Part shown: in pieces, positions 6,726 to 14,263 of the stretch | Position numbering within the stretch: the first letter of the stretch is position 1 | Layout of the letters: each line of letters starts with the position of its first letter | Source: Streptomyces sp. 1331.2 | GTDB taxonomy: Bacteria; Actinomycetota; Actinomycetes; Streptomycetales; Streptomycetaceae | DNA length: 64,000 bases | Direction of reading: 5' to 3' | Assembly: GCF_900199205.1 (NCBI RefSeq) | Contig: NZ_OBMJ01000001.1 | Span: 6,007,001-6,071,000 of the forward strand | Made by a program: the position numbers and the translations under genes | The notes under the pieces: generated by a model | Told to the model about the DNA's origin: nothing | Seen by the model: only the letters and a program-made list of their open reading frames with translations | The model's database searches: none

Positions 6726-9092
6726 TCAGGAGGCCGGGCCCACCCGGACGGTGGTGATCCGCCCGCCCTGGGACTCCCGGACGACCTCGATCTTCGTGTT
6801 GGTGTCCGGCACCTTCACCGTCAGCTGCGGCGTCGCCGGGTCGGCGTACACCCCGCTGTGGTCGTTGAAGACCGGGACGGCCGGCTCGGCCGGGATCCGC
6901 ACCGCGACCCCGCCCTTGTGCAGGGTGAACGGTGTGGTCGGCTTGAGCGAGAACGGTGCGTCGAAGGTCTGCGCCCGCCCGTTGACCAGCGTCCCGTCGG
7001 TGAAGCGGATCGGCGTCGGGTGGGCGTCGATCGGCAGGATCAGCCCGCCGCCGGGGTGGTCCTTGGTGTTGTTGTCGCCGTACGAGGTGTCCCAGAGCCA
7101 GAGCAGGACGCCTTCCTGGTACGGGTAGTTGTCGACCACGTTGGCCTTGCCCGCGACGCCGCCGTAGCCGAAGTTGTACGGGCCGGTCTTCAGGAACGCC
7201 CCGTAGCCGGTGTAGCGGCGGTTCTCGGCGAGGTACGCGCGCGGGTGCTGCTTGACGGCGGTGCGGCCGGTGATGACGGTGAAGCCGCTGGCGGTCCACC
7301 CGTTGAGCCCGTTCTCCGCGCCGTCGGCGAAGAGTTCGGTGCCGCCGGCGGTCGCCCGTACGGCGTCCACCAGCACGCCGCGGCCGTGGGTGTTGCCGTC
7401 CGAGGTGGCGTGGATGCGCAGCCGGACCTGTTGGCCGAGGTAGCCGTCCAGCGGGATGTGCAGCTTTCGGTAGGTGCCGGAACTTCCGCTCAGGCCGGGG
7501 GTGTTGGCGCTGGTGTTGCCGATCGGCGCGCCGTCGACGGTGCCGCCCAGGGCGGTCCAGTGCTTGCCCTGGTCGGTGGAGGCCTCGACGGTCAGGAAGT
7601 CGTAGTCCTGCTCGGTGTCGTACCAGGCGGCGGCGTCCAGCGCGGCCGGCCCGGTGGCGGTGCGCAGGTCGACGTCCCGGGCCAGGGAGTTGTCGAGGTT
7701 GTCGCCGGTGTCGCTCCACCATTGCTTGGCGCCCTCGTACGGGTCGGCGAGGTCGGTGCTGGTGGTGCCGTCCGGCAGGTGCACCAGGACGGCCTGCGCC
7801 TGGTCGGTGTTGTAGCTGCTCACCCCGAGGGCGTGGCTGGAGCGGGTCGCGGCCTGTGCCTCGTCGTAGTTGAGCCAGCCGAACTGCAGCTTGCTCCAGG
7901 CGTCGAGGTCGCCCGGGTAGCCGCCGGTGGTGTTGGGGCCCTTGCCCAGGTACGAGCCGGAGGACATCAGCGACCAGAAGTTGACGCTGTTGTCGCCGCC
8001 GGTGGTGCTGTACAGGTCGGGCAGGCCGAGGTTGTGGCCGTACTCGTGGGCGAACAGGCCGACGCCGCTGTTCTCGCCGCCCTGGACGTAGTCGTAGACG
8101 TAGAGGCCGGTGTCGCCGACGGGCGCGCCACCGATCTTGTCGCCCTCCGGGCCGGTCTGCCCGGTCGCGTCCGGGAAGGCCCAACTGCGGTGCGCCCACA
8201 GCGCGTCGGCGCCCTGGGCGCCGCCGCCCCAGGTCTCGTCCACGCCGGCGTGCACGACGATGACGTTGTCCAGGTAGCCGTCGGGCTGGTTGAACTCGTC
8301 GTTCTTGTCGTGGTCGTAGCGGTCGTAGACGTCGTACTGGGCGAGCTGCGCCTTGATGTCGGCCACCGGGCGGCCCTTGGCGATCTCGCCGTCGTACCAG
8401 GCCTTCACGGCGTCCCGGACGAACTCCTGGGCCTGGGTCCAGGCGCCGGAGCCCTGTGGGCCCTTGTTGCTGCCGTAGCGGGCCTCGTTGTACGGGACGG
8501 TGACCCAGTCGCTGACGGTGCCCTCGACGTCGTAGCGGCCGGAGGACTGGGTTCGGTAGTAGTTGCGCATCGATACTGCGCCGGGCGTGTCGTCAAAGAA
8601 CATCTTCTGGTAGTAAGAGCGGTCGAAGTCCGCCGACCAGAGCGTGTGGTTGTCGTCCTTGCCCGGCTGGGGGATCTGGTTGTGGCGCGGGCCGGGTGTG
8701 CCGCCGTAGCGGGGCTGGCCGTTCCACTGGGTGGTGTCGTCCACCTCGTCGCCGAACTGGGCGAGGATCACGAAGACCTTGTCCGTGCGCTGGTGTGCGA
8801 GTTGGACGTAGTCGTTGCCGATCTTCACCTTCGCGGGGGCCCGCTTGTCGGCGGTCTTGGCGACGGCGCCCTTGTTGAGCTGCTCCAGGGCCTTGCTGCG
8901 GAGCGACTGGCGCTCGCGCTCCTGCGGGACGAGCGGGGCGGGCGGGGCCTCGGCGCCCTGCTCGGCGGGGTCCGCCGCCGCGGCGACGGTGACGGGGGTC
9001 GGGGGTGCGGCCTGGGCGGGGGTGCCCAGCAGGGTGGCCGCTATCGCGCTCGTGGTGAGCGCGGCTGCGAGGGCCGCGGACAGTCTGCGCAA
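6726..9092 (-). CDS. Secreted M6 metalloprotease (immune inhibitor A family)
   Basis: Secreted zinc protease of 788 aa. The signal peptide is MRRLSAALAAALTTSAIAAT with cleavage likely after AQA (about residue 28). A pro-region follows, then the catalytic domain with the zinc motif HEYGHNLGLPD at about 348-358, the HExxHxxGxxD signature of M6 peptidases. A carbohydrate/protein-binding-like beta region fills the C-terminal half (about 450-650). The start is TTG at 9092 with AAAGGA upstream; the signal peptide fits this start. The promoter region holds two copies of the motif shared with the peptide importer and the S9 peptidase, so the enzyme probably releases extracellular peptides for that uptake system. 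Confidence 0.92.
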   Translation of the reverse strand: MRRLSAALAAALTTSAIAATLLGTPAQAAPPTPVTVAAAADPAEQGAEAPPAPLVPQERERQSLRSKALEQLNKGAVAKTADKRAPAKVKIGNDYVQLAHQRTDKVFVILAQFGDEVDDTTQWNGQPRYGGTPGPRHNQIPQPGKDDNHTLWSADFDRSYYQKMFFDDTPGAVSMRNYYRTQSSGRYDVEGTVSDWVTVPYNEARYGSNKGPQGSGAWTQAQEFVRDAVKAWYDGEIAKGRPVADIKAQLAQYDVYDRYDHDKNDEFNQPDGYLDNVIVVHAGVDETWGGGAQGADALWAHRSWAFPDATGQTGPEGDKIGGAPVGDTGLYVYDYVQGGENSGVGLFAHEYGHNLGLPDLYSTTGGDNSVNFWSLMSSGSYLGKGPNTTGGYPGDLDAWSKLQFGWLNYDEAQAATRSSHALGVSSYNTDQAQAVLVHLPDGTTSTDLADPYEGAKQWWSDTGDNLDNSLARDVDLRTATGPAALDAAAWYDTEQDYDFLTVEASTDQGKHWTALGGTVDGAPIGNTSANTPGLSGSSGTYRKLHIPLDGYLGQQVRLRIHATSDGNTHGRGVLVDAVRATAGGTELFADGAENGLNGWTASGFTVITGRTAVKQHPRAYLAENRRYTGYGAFLKTGPYNFGYGGVAGKANVVDNYPYQEGVLLWLWDTSYGDNNTKDHPGGGLILPIDAHPTPIRFTDGTLVNGRAQTFDAPFSLKPTTPFTLHKGGVAVRIPAEPAVPVFNDHSGVYADPATPQLTVKVPDTNTKIEVVRESQGGRITTVRVGPAS

Positions 9093-9153
9093 CTGACCGG
9101 TCCTTTCCGGGGGATGAGGGTGCTTCGGGCATGGGTGGGTCGGTGAAGCGCAG

Positions 9154-9179
9154 GTAATATTTCACATGTCACGGGTCAC
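9154..9179 (-). promoter_or_regulatory. Two GTnAnnnnTCAC motifs before the M6 protease
   Basis: GTAATATTTCAC (9154-9165) and GTCACGGGTCAC (9168-9179) lie 62-87 bases upstream of the protease start codon and after the YrdB terminator, so they belong to the protease promoter. ATTTCACAT and the ACGGGTCAC half are both shared with the site at 180-211. The two copies are 14 bp apart. Confidence 0.5.
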
Positions 9180-9204
9180 GTGGAAGAGGTTCGGGGCAAG
9201 CGAA

Positions 9205-9232
9205 GGGGCGCCGCACCGGCGTGCGACGCCCC
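9205..9232 (-). terminator. Hairpin terminator after the YrdB-like gene
   Basis: GGGGCGCCGCAC (9205-9216) pairs with GTGCGACGCCCC (9221-9232), 12 bp with one mismatch and a CGGC loop. It lies 16 bases beyond the stop of the minus-strand membrane protein gene. Confidence 0.75.
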
Positions 9233-9247
9233 GTCCCGGCTCCTCCG

Positions 9248-9625
9248 TCAGCCGGTGGTGTACTCCACCGCCACGCTGACCACCACCAGCCCGCCGTACA
9301 CCGCGGCGAGGGCGGTCCGTCCGGTCGCATGCAGCGCGAGCGCGGCCGAGCCGAGGACGACCAGCTTGAGCACGATCTCCGCGGCGAGCGGCAGCCGGAA
9401 CCTGGGCCCGCCCGCGGCCAGGAACAGGCCCCAGATGCCGGCCGCCAGGGCCGGGGCGCCGAGCCCCAGTAGCAGCCGGGTACCGAGGCTGGAGCCGGTC
9501 TTGAAGCCCCAGTAGCAGAGCGCCGCCAGCATGGCGAGTTCCAGTCCGAACGCGAGCCCGCCGTTGACCGCGGTCAACGGCGTCCACCGTCGCTGCCCGA
9601 CCGGGCCGGGTCTTTCGATCCTCAT
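9248..9625 (-). CDS. YrdB-family (DUF2568) small membrane protein
   Basis: Small integral membrane protein of 125 aa with about four hydrophobic helices (starting near residues 20, 48, 77 and 104). The segment FGLELAMLAALCYWGFKTG, followed by GLGAPALAAGIWGLF, is typical of the YrdB/DUF2568 family, whose function is unknown. It starts at ATG 9625 and lies between two peptidase genes on the same strand, but with its own downstream hairpin, so a functional link to them is not evident. Confidence 0.8.
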   Translation of the reverse strand: MRIERPGPVGQRRWTPLTAVNGGLAFGLELAMLAALCYWGFKTGSSLGTRLLLGLGAPALAAGIWGLFLAAGGPRFRLPLAAEIVLKLVVLGSAALALHATGRTALAAVYGGLVVVSVAVEYTTG

Positions 9626-9725
9626 CCGTCCGTGCTCCCCGTGCGTCGTGCCGCCCGGGCCGGGCGGCGATCACGCGGAGTGTCGCAGTCCGGCCCGGGC
9701 CGTGCAATGGAGCGGGGGCGACGGT

Positions 9726-11831
9726 TCAGCCCAAGGCGTCTCGGAGGAAGGCGAGTTCGGCCTGGGCCAGCTGCTCGTTCATGCCGTCCGGGGTCATGTG
9801 GGTGACGCCGGGCAGCGGCAGTACGGCGTGCGGCCGGCCGGCCGCGGTGAGCGCCTGGGAGAGCAGCAAGGTGTGCGCGGGGTGGACGTTGTCGTCGGCC
9901 AGCCCGTGGATCAGCAGCAGCGGCCTGGTCAGCCCGGGCGCGTCGGTGAGCAGGCAGTCGCCCGCGTAGCCCTCCGGGTTGTCCTGCGGCAGGCCGAGGT
10001 AGCGCTCGGTGTACGCGGTGTCGTACAGCCGGAAGTCGGTGGGCGGGGCGCCCGCGCAGGCGGCGTGGAAGACGTCGGGGCGGCGCAGCACGGCGAGGGC
10101 GGCGAAGTAGCCGCCGTACGACCAGCCGCGCACGCCGACCCGGCGGAGGTCGAGGTCCGGGTGGTGCGCGGCGAGCGCGTGCAGGGCGTCGACCTGGTCG
10201 TCCAGGGCGGCCCGGGAGAAGCGGCGGAAGATCGCCCGGGTGAAGTCCGGGGAGACGAAGGGGGTGCCGCGGTTGTCGGTGGTGACGACGGCGAAGCCCT
10301 GGTCGGCCCACCACTGGCGGAGCTGCCAGCGGCGCGGCTCGGTGGCCACGGCCTGGTAGCCGGGCCCGCCGTAGACGTCCAGCAGGACGGGCAGCCGCCG
10401 GCCGGGGACGTGATCGCGCGGGTAGACCACGGCGCTCGGCAGTTCGCGGTCGGTGACCCGGGCGAACTGCGGGCGGACCGGGTACGGCAGGGCGGCGGAG
10501 AGGTCGGTGAGCGGAAGTTCGGGGCCGTCCCGGCCGTCGGCCCCGCGGGTGGTGCGGCGGACGGTCCGGCGGATTCCGCCGGGGCCGGCCGCGATGAGCA
10601 GCAGGGTGTCGGCGGCGGCGAGGGCGGAGTGGACGCCCGGGCCGGTGGTGAGCGGTTCGGGGGCGCCGCCGTCCGGGTCGACCAGGTGGACGTGCTGGTC
10701 GGCCGGGTCGCCCTGGCCGGTCTCGCAGAGCAGCCGGCCGTGCAGCCGTCCGACCACCCGGCGGATCTGCAGGCCGGTGGTGTCCAGCGGCTTGCCGTCG
10801 AGCGCGAGGCCGCGGGCCTGCGGTGTGTCGTAGGCGGTGAGCAGCCGGCCGCCGGGCAGCCTGGCGGGGGTGCCGGGCAGGTCGTCCACCCAGAACTCGT
10901 CGGTGGTGCGGGAGAGTTCGCGGGTCAGGCCGGTGGCCGGGTCGGCGCTGAGCAGCAGCACGTTCTGCTGCAGGCGGTCGGCGACGGTGAGCAGCACCTC
11001 GTGGTCGGAGGCCCAGGAGGCGGCGCAGAGGTACGGGTGGGCGTCGGCGTCCCAGTGCAGCCGGGTGCGGCTGCCGTCGAGGCCGAGCACCCAGAGCTGG
11101 ACGTCCGCGTTGGGGCCGCCGGCCTGCGGGTAGGCGAAGTCCTCGGGTGCCTCGCCGGGGTGGGCCGGGTCGGCGAAGTGGCGTCGGGGGAGGGCGGATT
11201 CGTCGACCCGGGCGGCCAGCAGCGCGCCGCCGTCCGGGCGCCACCAGTGGCCGCGGGCGCGGCCGAGTTCCTCGGCGGCAGCGAACTCGGCGACGCCCCA
11301 GCGGGCGCCGTCGGCGGGGGAGAGCGGGTCGAGGCCGGGGGTGACGTACAGGGCGGTGCCGTGCCCGGCTTCCTCGGTGACGTAGGCGACGCGCTGTCCG
11401 GTGGCGTCCGGGCGGGGGTCGAACGCGGGCCCGGCGACGGGGAGTTCGTCGCTGCTGCCGGTGGTGGTGTCGGTGCGGAACAGCCGGCCGTCGAGGGTGA
11501 AGACGGCGACCGCGAGGTCGGCGGTGGCGGCGTAGCTGCCGATTCCGGCGGCGACCAGCCGGGTGCGTTCGCGCAGCCGGCGCTCGACGGCGGGCAGGTC
11601 GTCGCGGCGGCCGCTGCGGCCGGGCAGCAGCGCGGCGGGGTCGGCGACCAGGCGTTCCTCGCCGGTGGCGGTGTCGAGCAGGTGCAGGCGGTCGACCGGG
11701 TCCTCGGAACCGGTCGAGCGGAGCAGCAGCAGCCGGGTACCGTCCTCGGCGAGGGTGTACGCGCGCGGCGCCCCGTAGGTGAACCGGCCGGTGCGGGCGC
11801 TGAGGGCAAGGAAGGCGTCGGTGATGGTCAC
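9726..11831 (-). CDS. S9 family peptidase (dipeptidyl peptidase IV / prolyl oligopeptidase type)
   Basis: Serine peptidase of about 701 aa with an N-terminal beta-propeller region (DPPIV_N-like, about 1-430) and a C-terminal alpha/beta hydrolase domain. Nucleophile motif GWSYGGYFAAL is near residue 568, the acid is in GLADDNVHPAHT near 650, and the catalytic His is in LPGVTHMTPDGMN near 680. There is no signal peptide, so it should act inside the cell on imported peptides. The start is uncertain: GTG 11831 (MTITDAFLALSARTG) fits homologues but lacks a clear ribosome site, and an in-frame ATG at 11879 overlaps the shared regulatory motif. The context with importer and secreted protease supports peptide catabolism. 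Confidence 0.9.
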   Translation of the reverse strand: MTITDAFLALSARTGRFTYGAPRAYTLAEDGTRLLLLRSTGSEDPVDRLHLLDTATGEERLVADPAALLPGRSGRRDDLPAVERRLRERTRLVAAGIGSYAATADLAVAVFTLDGRLFRTDTTTGSSDELPVAGPAFDPRPDATGQRVAYVTEEAGHGTALYVTPGLDPLSPADGARWGVAEFAAAEELGRARGHWWRPDGGALLAARVDESALPRRHFADPAHPGEAPEDFAYPQAGGPNADVQLWVLGLDGSRTRLHWDADAHPYLCAASWASDHEVLLTVADRLQQNVLLLSADPATGLTRELSRTTDEFWVDDLPGTPARLPGGRLLTAYDTPQARGLALDGKPLDTTGLQIRRVVGRLHGRLLCETGQGDPADQHVHLVDPDGGAPEPLTTGPGVHSALAAADTLLLIAAGPGGIRRTVRRTTRGADGRDGPELPLTDLSAALPYPVRPQFARVTDRELPSAVVYPRDHVPGRRLPVLLDVYGGPGYQAVATEPRRWQLRQWWADQGFAVVTTDNRGTPFVSPDFTRAIFRRFSRAALDDQVDALHALAAHHPDLDLRRVGVRGWSYGGYFAALAVLRRPDVFHAACAGAPPTDFRLYDTAYTERYLGLPQDNPEGYAGDCLLTDAPGLTRPLLLIHGLADDNVHPAHTLLLSQALTAAGRPHAVLPLPGVTHMTPDGMNEQLAQAELAFLRDALG

Positions 11832-11879
11832 GGCCCGATCGTGGTCGCGCGGTGCGGGCCTCGACCAGTAGTCTACCAT

Positions 11880-11891
11880 GTGAAATGTCAC
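11880..11891 (-). promoter_or_regulatory. GTnAnnnnTCAC motif before the S9 peptidase
   Basis: GTGACATTTCAC on the minus strand, embedded in the perfect inverted repeat TGTGA-N4-TCACA (11879-11892). It lies 49 bases upstream of the proposed GTG start and in the intergenic space shared with the divergent aminotransferase gene. It shares ATTTCACAT with the sites at 185-193 and 9159-9167. Confidence 0.5.
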
Positions 11892-11922
11892 ACACCATGT
11901 CATTGCGTTGGGGGAGGACGTC

Positions 11923-13167
11923 GTGCGGGAAGACACAGCGGGTGGGGAGCGAGTGCCTGAGGAAAGGGCGCTTGAGGCCGTCGTGCGGGAGGACGGCGTG
12001 ATCGAGGACCTGTGGACGGCCGAACCGCCGGCCCCGCTGCCCGCCGCCGACGGGCTGTTCAGCGTGTCACCGGAGGCCGCCCACCTGAACCACGGCTCCT
12101 TCGGCGCGGTGCCCGTCCCCGTACAGCGGGCGCAGGAACGGCTGCGCGCCGAGCACGAGCTGGACCCGGACGGCTTCTTCGCCGACCTCCCGGCCCGGAT
12201 CGCCGCCGCCCGGGCCCTGATCGCCGCCGAACTCGGCACCGACCCGGACCGGCTCGCCCTGCTCACCAACGTCACCGAGGCCACCGCGATCGCCCTGGAC
12301 AGCATCCCGCTCGCCCCCGGTGACCGGATCCTGGTCACCGACCACGGCTACGGCGCGGTGACCCAGGCCGTCGCACGCAAGGCCGCCGAGACCGGCGCCG
12401 AGCTGGTGGTGGCCGCGCTGCCGCTGGACGCACCGGACGAGCACGCCGTCCGCGAGGCGGTGCTCGCCGCCGTGGACGCGCGCACCACCGTCGCCGTCCT
12501 CGACCAGCTCACCTCGCCCACCGCCCGCCTGGTGGCCGGCCCGGCCCTGCTCGCCGAGCTGCGCGCCCGCGGCGTGACCACCGTGGTGGACGGCGCCCAC
12601 GCCCCCGGCATGCTGCCCGCCCCGGCCGAGCCCGACGCCGACTTCTGGTTCGGCAACCTGCACAAGTGGGCCTTCGCCCCGCGCGCCACCGGCGTGCTCG
12701 CCGTCCGTCCCGAGTGGACGGGGCGGGTGCGCCCGCTCGCGCTGTCCTGGGAACACGACAAGGGCTTCCCCGGCAACGTCGAGTGGCGCGGCACCTGCGA
12801 CTACACGCCCTGGTTGGCCGCCCCGGCCGGCTTCGGGCTGCTGCGCGAACTCGGCCCGGCGGCGGTCGCGGGCCACAACGCCGCGCTCGCCGCGTACGGC
12901 CAGCGGGTGCTGGCCGAGCGGGCGGGCCTGCCGCCGCTGCCCGCGACGCCCGGGGTGTGGATGCGGGCCGTGCGGCTGCCGGCCGGCCGGTGCGAGGTCG
13001 AGGCGGAGGCTAAGGCGCTGATGGCCGAGGTGTGGCGGCGGCTCCGCACCCGGATCGCCGTCCGCCCGTGGGCCGGCGGCGGGGTGCTGCGGGTCAGCGC
13101 CCAGCTCTACAACCGGCCGGGGGAGTACGAGCGGCTGGCGGACAGGCTGGCGGAGCTGCTGAAGTGA
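11923..13167 (+). CDS. Class V aminotransferase (isopenicillin-N epimerase-like)
   Basis: PLP-dependent fold-type I enzyme of 414 aa. The GTG at 11923 is chosen because GGGGGAGG lies 5 bases upstream. A 45-residue leader precedes the domain start at LFSVSPEAAHLNHGSFGAVP. PLP-site residues visible include DQLTSPTARL, VDGAHAPGM (Asp contacting the pyridine nitrogen) and FGNLHKWAFAPR, whose Lys is the Schiff-base residue. Homologues are annotated as isopenicillin-N epimerase-like or cysteine-desulfurase-like, and the real substrate is unknown. No beta-lactam genes are nearby. Divergent transcription from the S9 peptidase across the shared motif suggests a role in using peptide-derived amino acids. 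Confidence 0.82.
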   Translation: MREDTAGGERVPEERALEAVVREDGVIEDLWTAEPPAPLPAADGLFSVSPEAAHLNHGSFGAVPVPVQRAQERLRAEHELDPDGFFADLPARIAAARALIAAELGTDPDRLALLTNVTEATAIALDSIPLAPGDRILVTDHGYGAVTQAVARKAAETGAELVVAALPLDAPDEHAVREAVLAAVDARTTVAVLDQLTSPTARLVAGPALLAELRARGVTTVVDGAHAPGMLPAPAEPDADFWFGNLHKWAFAPRATGVLAVRPEWTGRVRPLALSWEHDKGFPGNVEWRGTCDYTPWLAAPAGFGLLRELGPAAVAGHNAALAAYGQRVLAERAGLPPLPATPGVWMRAVRLPAGRCEVEAEAKALMAEVWRRLRTRIAVRPWAGGGVLRVSAQLYNRPGEYERLADRLAELLK

Positions 13168-13243
13168 GGCGGCCGGCGGCCGGCGGCCGGCGGAGGGACG
13201 GTGAGGCGGCCCGCGGAGGGACCGGCGAGCCGGCCCGCGGAGG
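13168..13243. repeat. GC-rich low-complexity tandem repeat
   Basis: Directly after the aminotransferase stop, GGCCGGC-type units repeat about four times. Two imperfect copies of a block reading GGCCCGCGGAGG follow, about 30 bases apart. The stretch fills the gap to the convergent ArsR gene and can fold on itself, so it may serve as a terminator. No reading frame is apparent. Confidence 0.5.
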
Positions 13244-13245
13244 AG

Positions 13246-13605
13246 CTACTGCGGCCCCGCCCGTAACTCCGCGAGCAGCCGGTTCCGGTCGGCGAGCAGC
13301 CCGGTGAGGATCCGCCGGGCCGCCCGCAGCAGGTCGGCCACGTCCCCGCCGGCCAGCGCGTAGACCACCGTGCCGCCCTCCCGGGTGGCGGTGACGATGC
13401 CGGACCGGCGCAGCACCGCGAGCTGCTGGGACAGGCTGGAGGGTTCGACCTCCAGCTCGGCGAGCAGGCCGCGGACGGGCGTCGGCCCGGCCTGGAGCAG
13501 TTCCAGCACCCGGATCCGGACGGGATGGCCGAGCATCCGGAAGAACTCTGCCTTGACCTGGTAGAGCTCCCCCAGCCGCTGGCCGGGAGGTGTCCCCGAC
13601 GTCAC
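13246..13605 (-). CDS. ArsR-family winged-helix transcriptional regulator
   Basis: A 119-aa dimeric repressor of the ArsR/SmtB fold. The helix-turn-helix spans roughly residues 38-75 (LLQAGPTPVRGLLAELE, then SSLSQQLAVLRRSGIV), followed by the beta wing TATREGGTVVYALAG. The GTG start at 13605 has an AAGGGGGG site upstream. It contains no Cys, so the classic metal-thiolate sites of ArsR or SmtB are absent and it may sense another ligand or be constitutive. The next gene upstream on the same strand is the roadblock protein, 30 bases away, which could place both in one operon. Confidence 0.85.
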   Translation of the reverse strand: MTSGTPPGQRLGELYQVKAEFFRMLGHPVRIRVLELLQAGPTPVRGLLAELEVEPSSLSQQLAVLRRSGIVTATREGGTVVYALAGGDVADLLRAARRILTGLLADRNRLLAELRAGPQ

Positions 13606-13635
13606 GAGGCCCCCCTTCCTGGTGTCGGTCCGGGG

Positions 13636-14010
13636 TCAGATCTCCAGCGAGCCCTCGATCTGCTTGAGCCGGTGGCGGGCCATCGCGAGGTTGGCCCGGC
13701 TGCGGTTGAGCGCCAGGAAGAGGAAGAGGCCGCGTCCGGCGTGCGTCGTGAGCGGCCGGACCATGTGGTACTGGCTGGTCAGGCTGATCAGGATGTCCTC
13801 GATCTCGTTGTCGTGCAGGTTGAGCGCCTCCATCGCCCGCATCTTGGCGCGGACCACGTCGGTGTTCCCGGCCGCGGCGACGTTGAGGTCCAGCTCGCCC
13901 CCGTCGCCGAGGCTGCCGAGGGCCATGCCGCTGCCGTAGTCGACCAGGGCGACGCCGATCGCGCCCTCGATCGCCATGGCCTCCTTGAGGGCCGTCTCCA
14001 GGTTCGCCAT
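13636..14010 (-). CDS. Roadblock/LC7-like domain protein
   Basis: A 124-aa cytosolic protein that appears to be a single roadblock/longin-type domain: helix (ETALKEAMAI), strands (GAIGVALVDYGSGMALG), a central helix (VRAKMRAMEALN), strands (DILISLTSQYHMVRPL and RGLFLFLALNR) and a final helix. Roadblock proteins commonly regulate small GTPases; the Streptomyces conservon CvnB proteins belong to another subfamily, and no GTPase gene is adjacent. The ATG at 14010 has GGGAGG 9 bases upstream. It is divergent from the helicase gene. The family call rests on the fold-like pattern, not on a search. Confidence 0.6.
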   Translation of the reverse strand: MANLETALKEAMAIEGAIGVALVDYGSGMALGSLGDGGELDLNVAAAGNTDVVRAKMRAMEALNLHDNEIEDILISLTSQYHMVRPLTTHAGRGLFLFLALNRSRANLAMARHRLKQIEGSLEI

Positions 14011-14263
14011 CGTGGCTGTCCTCCCGTGTGTCGGTGGCTGCGTGGTGCAGTGCCGTCGAAGGTAGGGAGGCCGGACGGTGTTCCACCGGCAATGACCGAA
14101 GACGTTCGAAGTCAGTCCGTCCATGATCACTTGAAGACATTTGCAACTATGGACCTGAGAGAGAACTGATCCCGAGGTGCAGAAAAACGGTGCTATCGAT
14201 GTCAGTCCTCCCGGGTAACCTCTCGCTGAGATGCGAGATCACACCAATCACACCCGGACGGCG
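14011..14263. promoter_or_regulatory. Divergent promoter region, roadblock gene / helicase gene
   Basis: This 253-bp gap is clearly richer in A/T around 14090-14200 than the surrounding genes. For the helicase a -10-like TAACCT lies at 14216-14221, which would put the transcript start close to an in-frame ATG at 14231. For the roadblock gene a -10-like TACCTT (minus strand) is near 14061-14066. Two near-identical short elements, TCGAAGTC and CCGAAGAC, occur at 14096-14113. Assignment of the individual elements is tentative. Confidence 0.4.

Noticed and set aside
13168..13243. Small CRISPR-like or IS-end repeat
   Set aside because: Units are short GC-rich slippage repeats without spacers or a transposase nearby.
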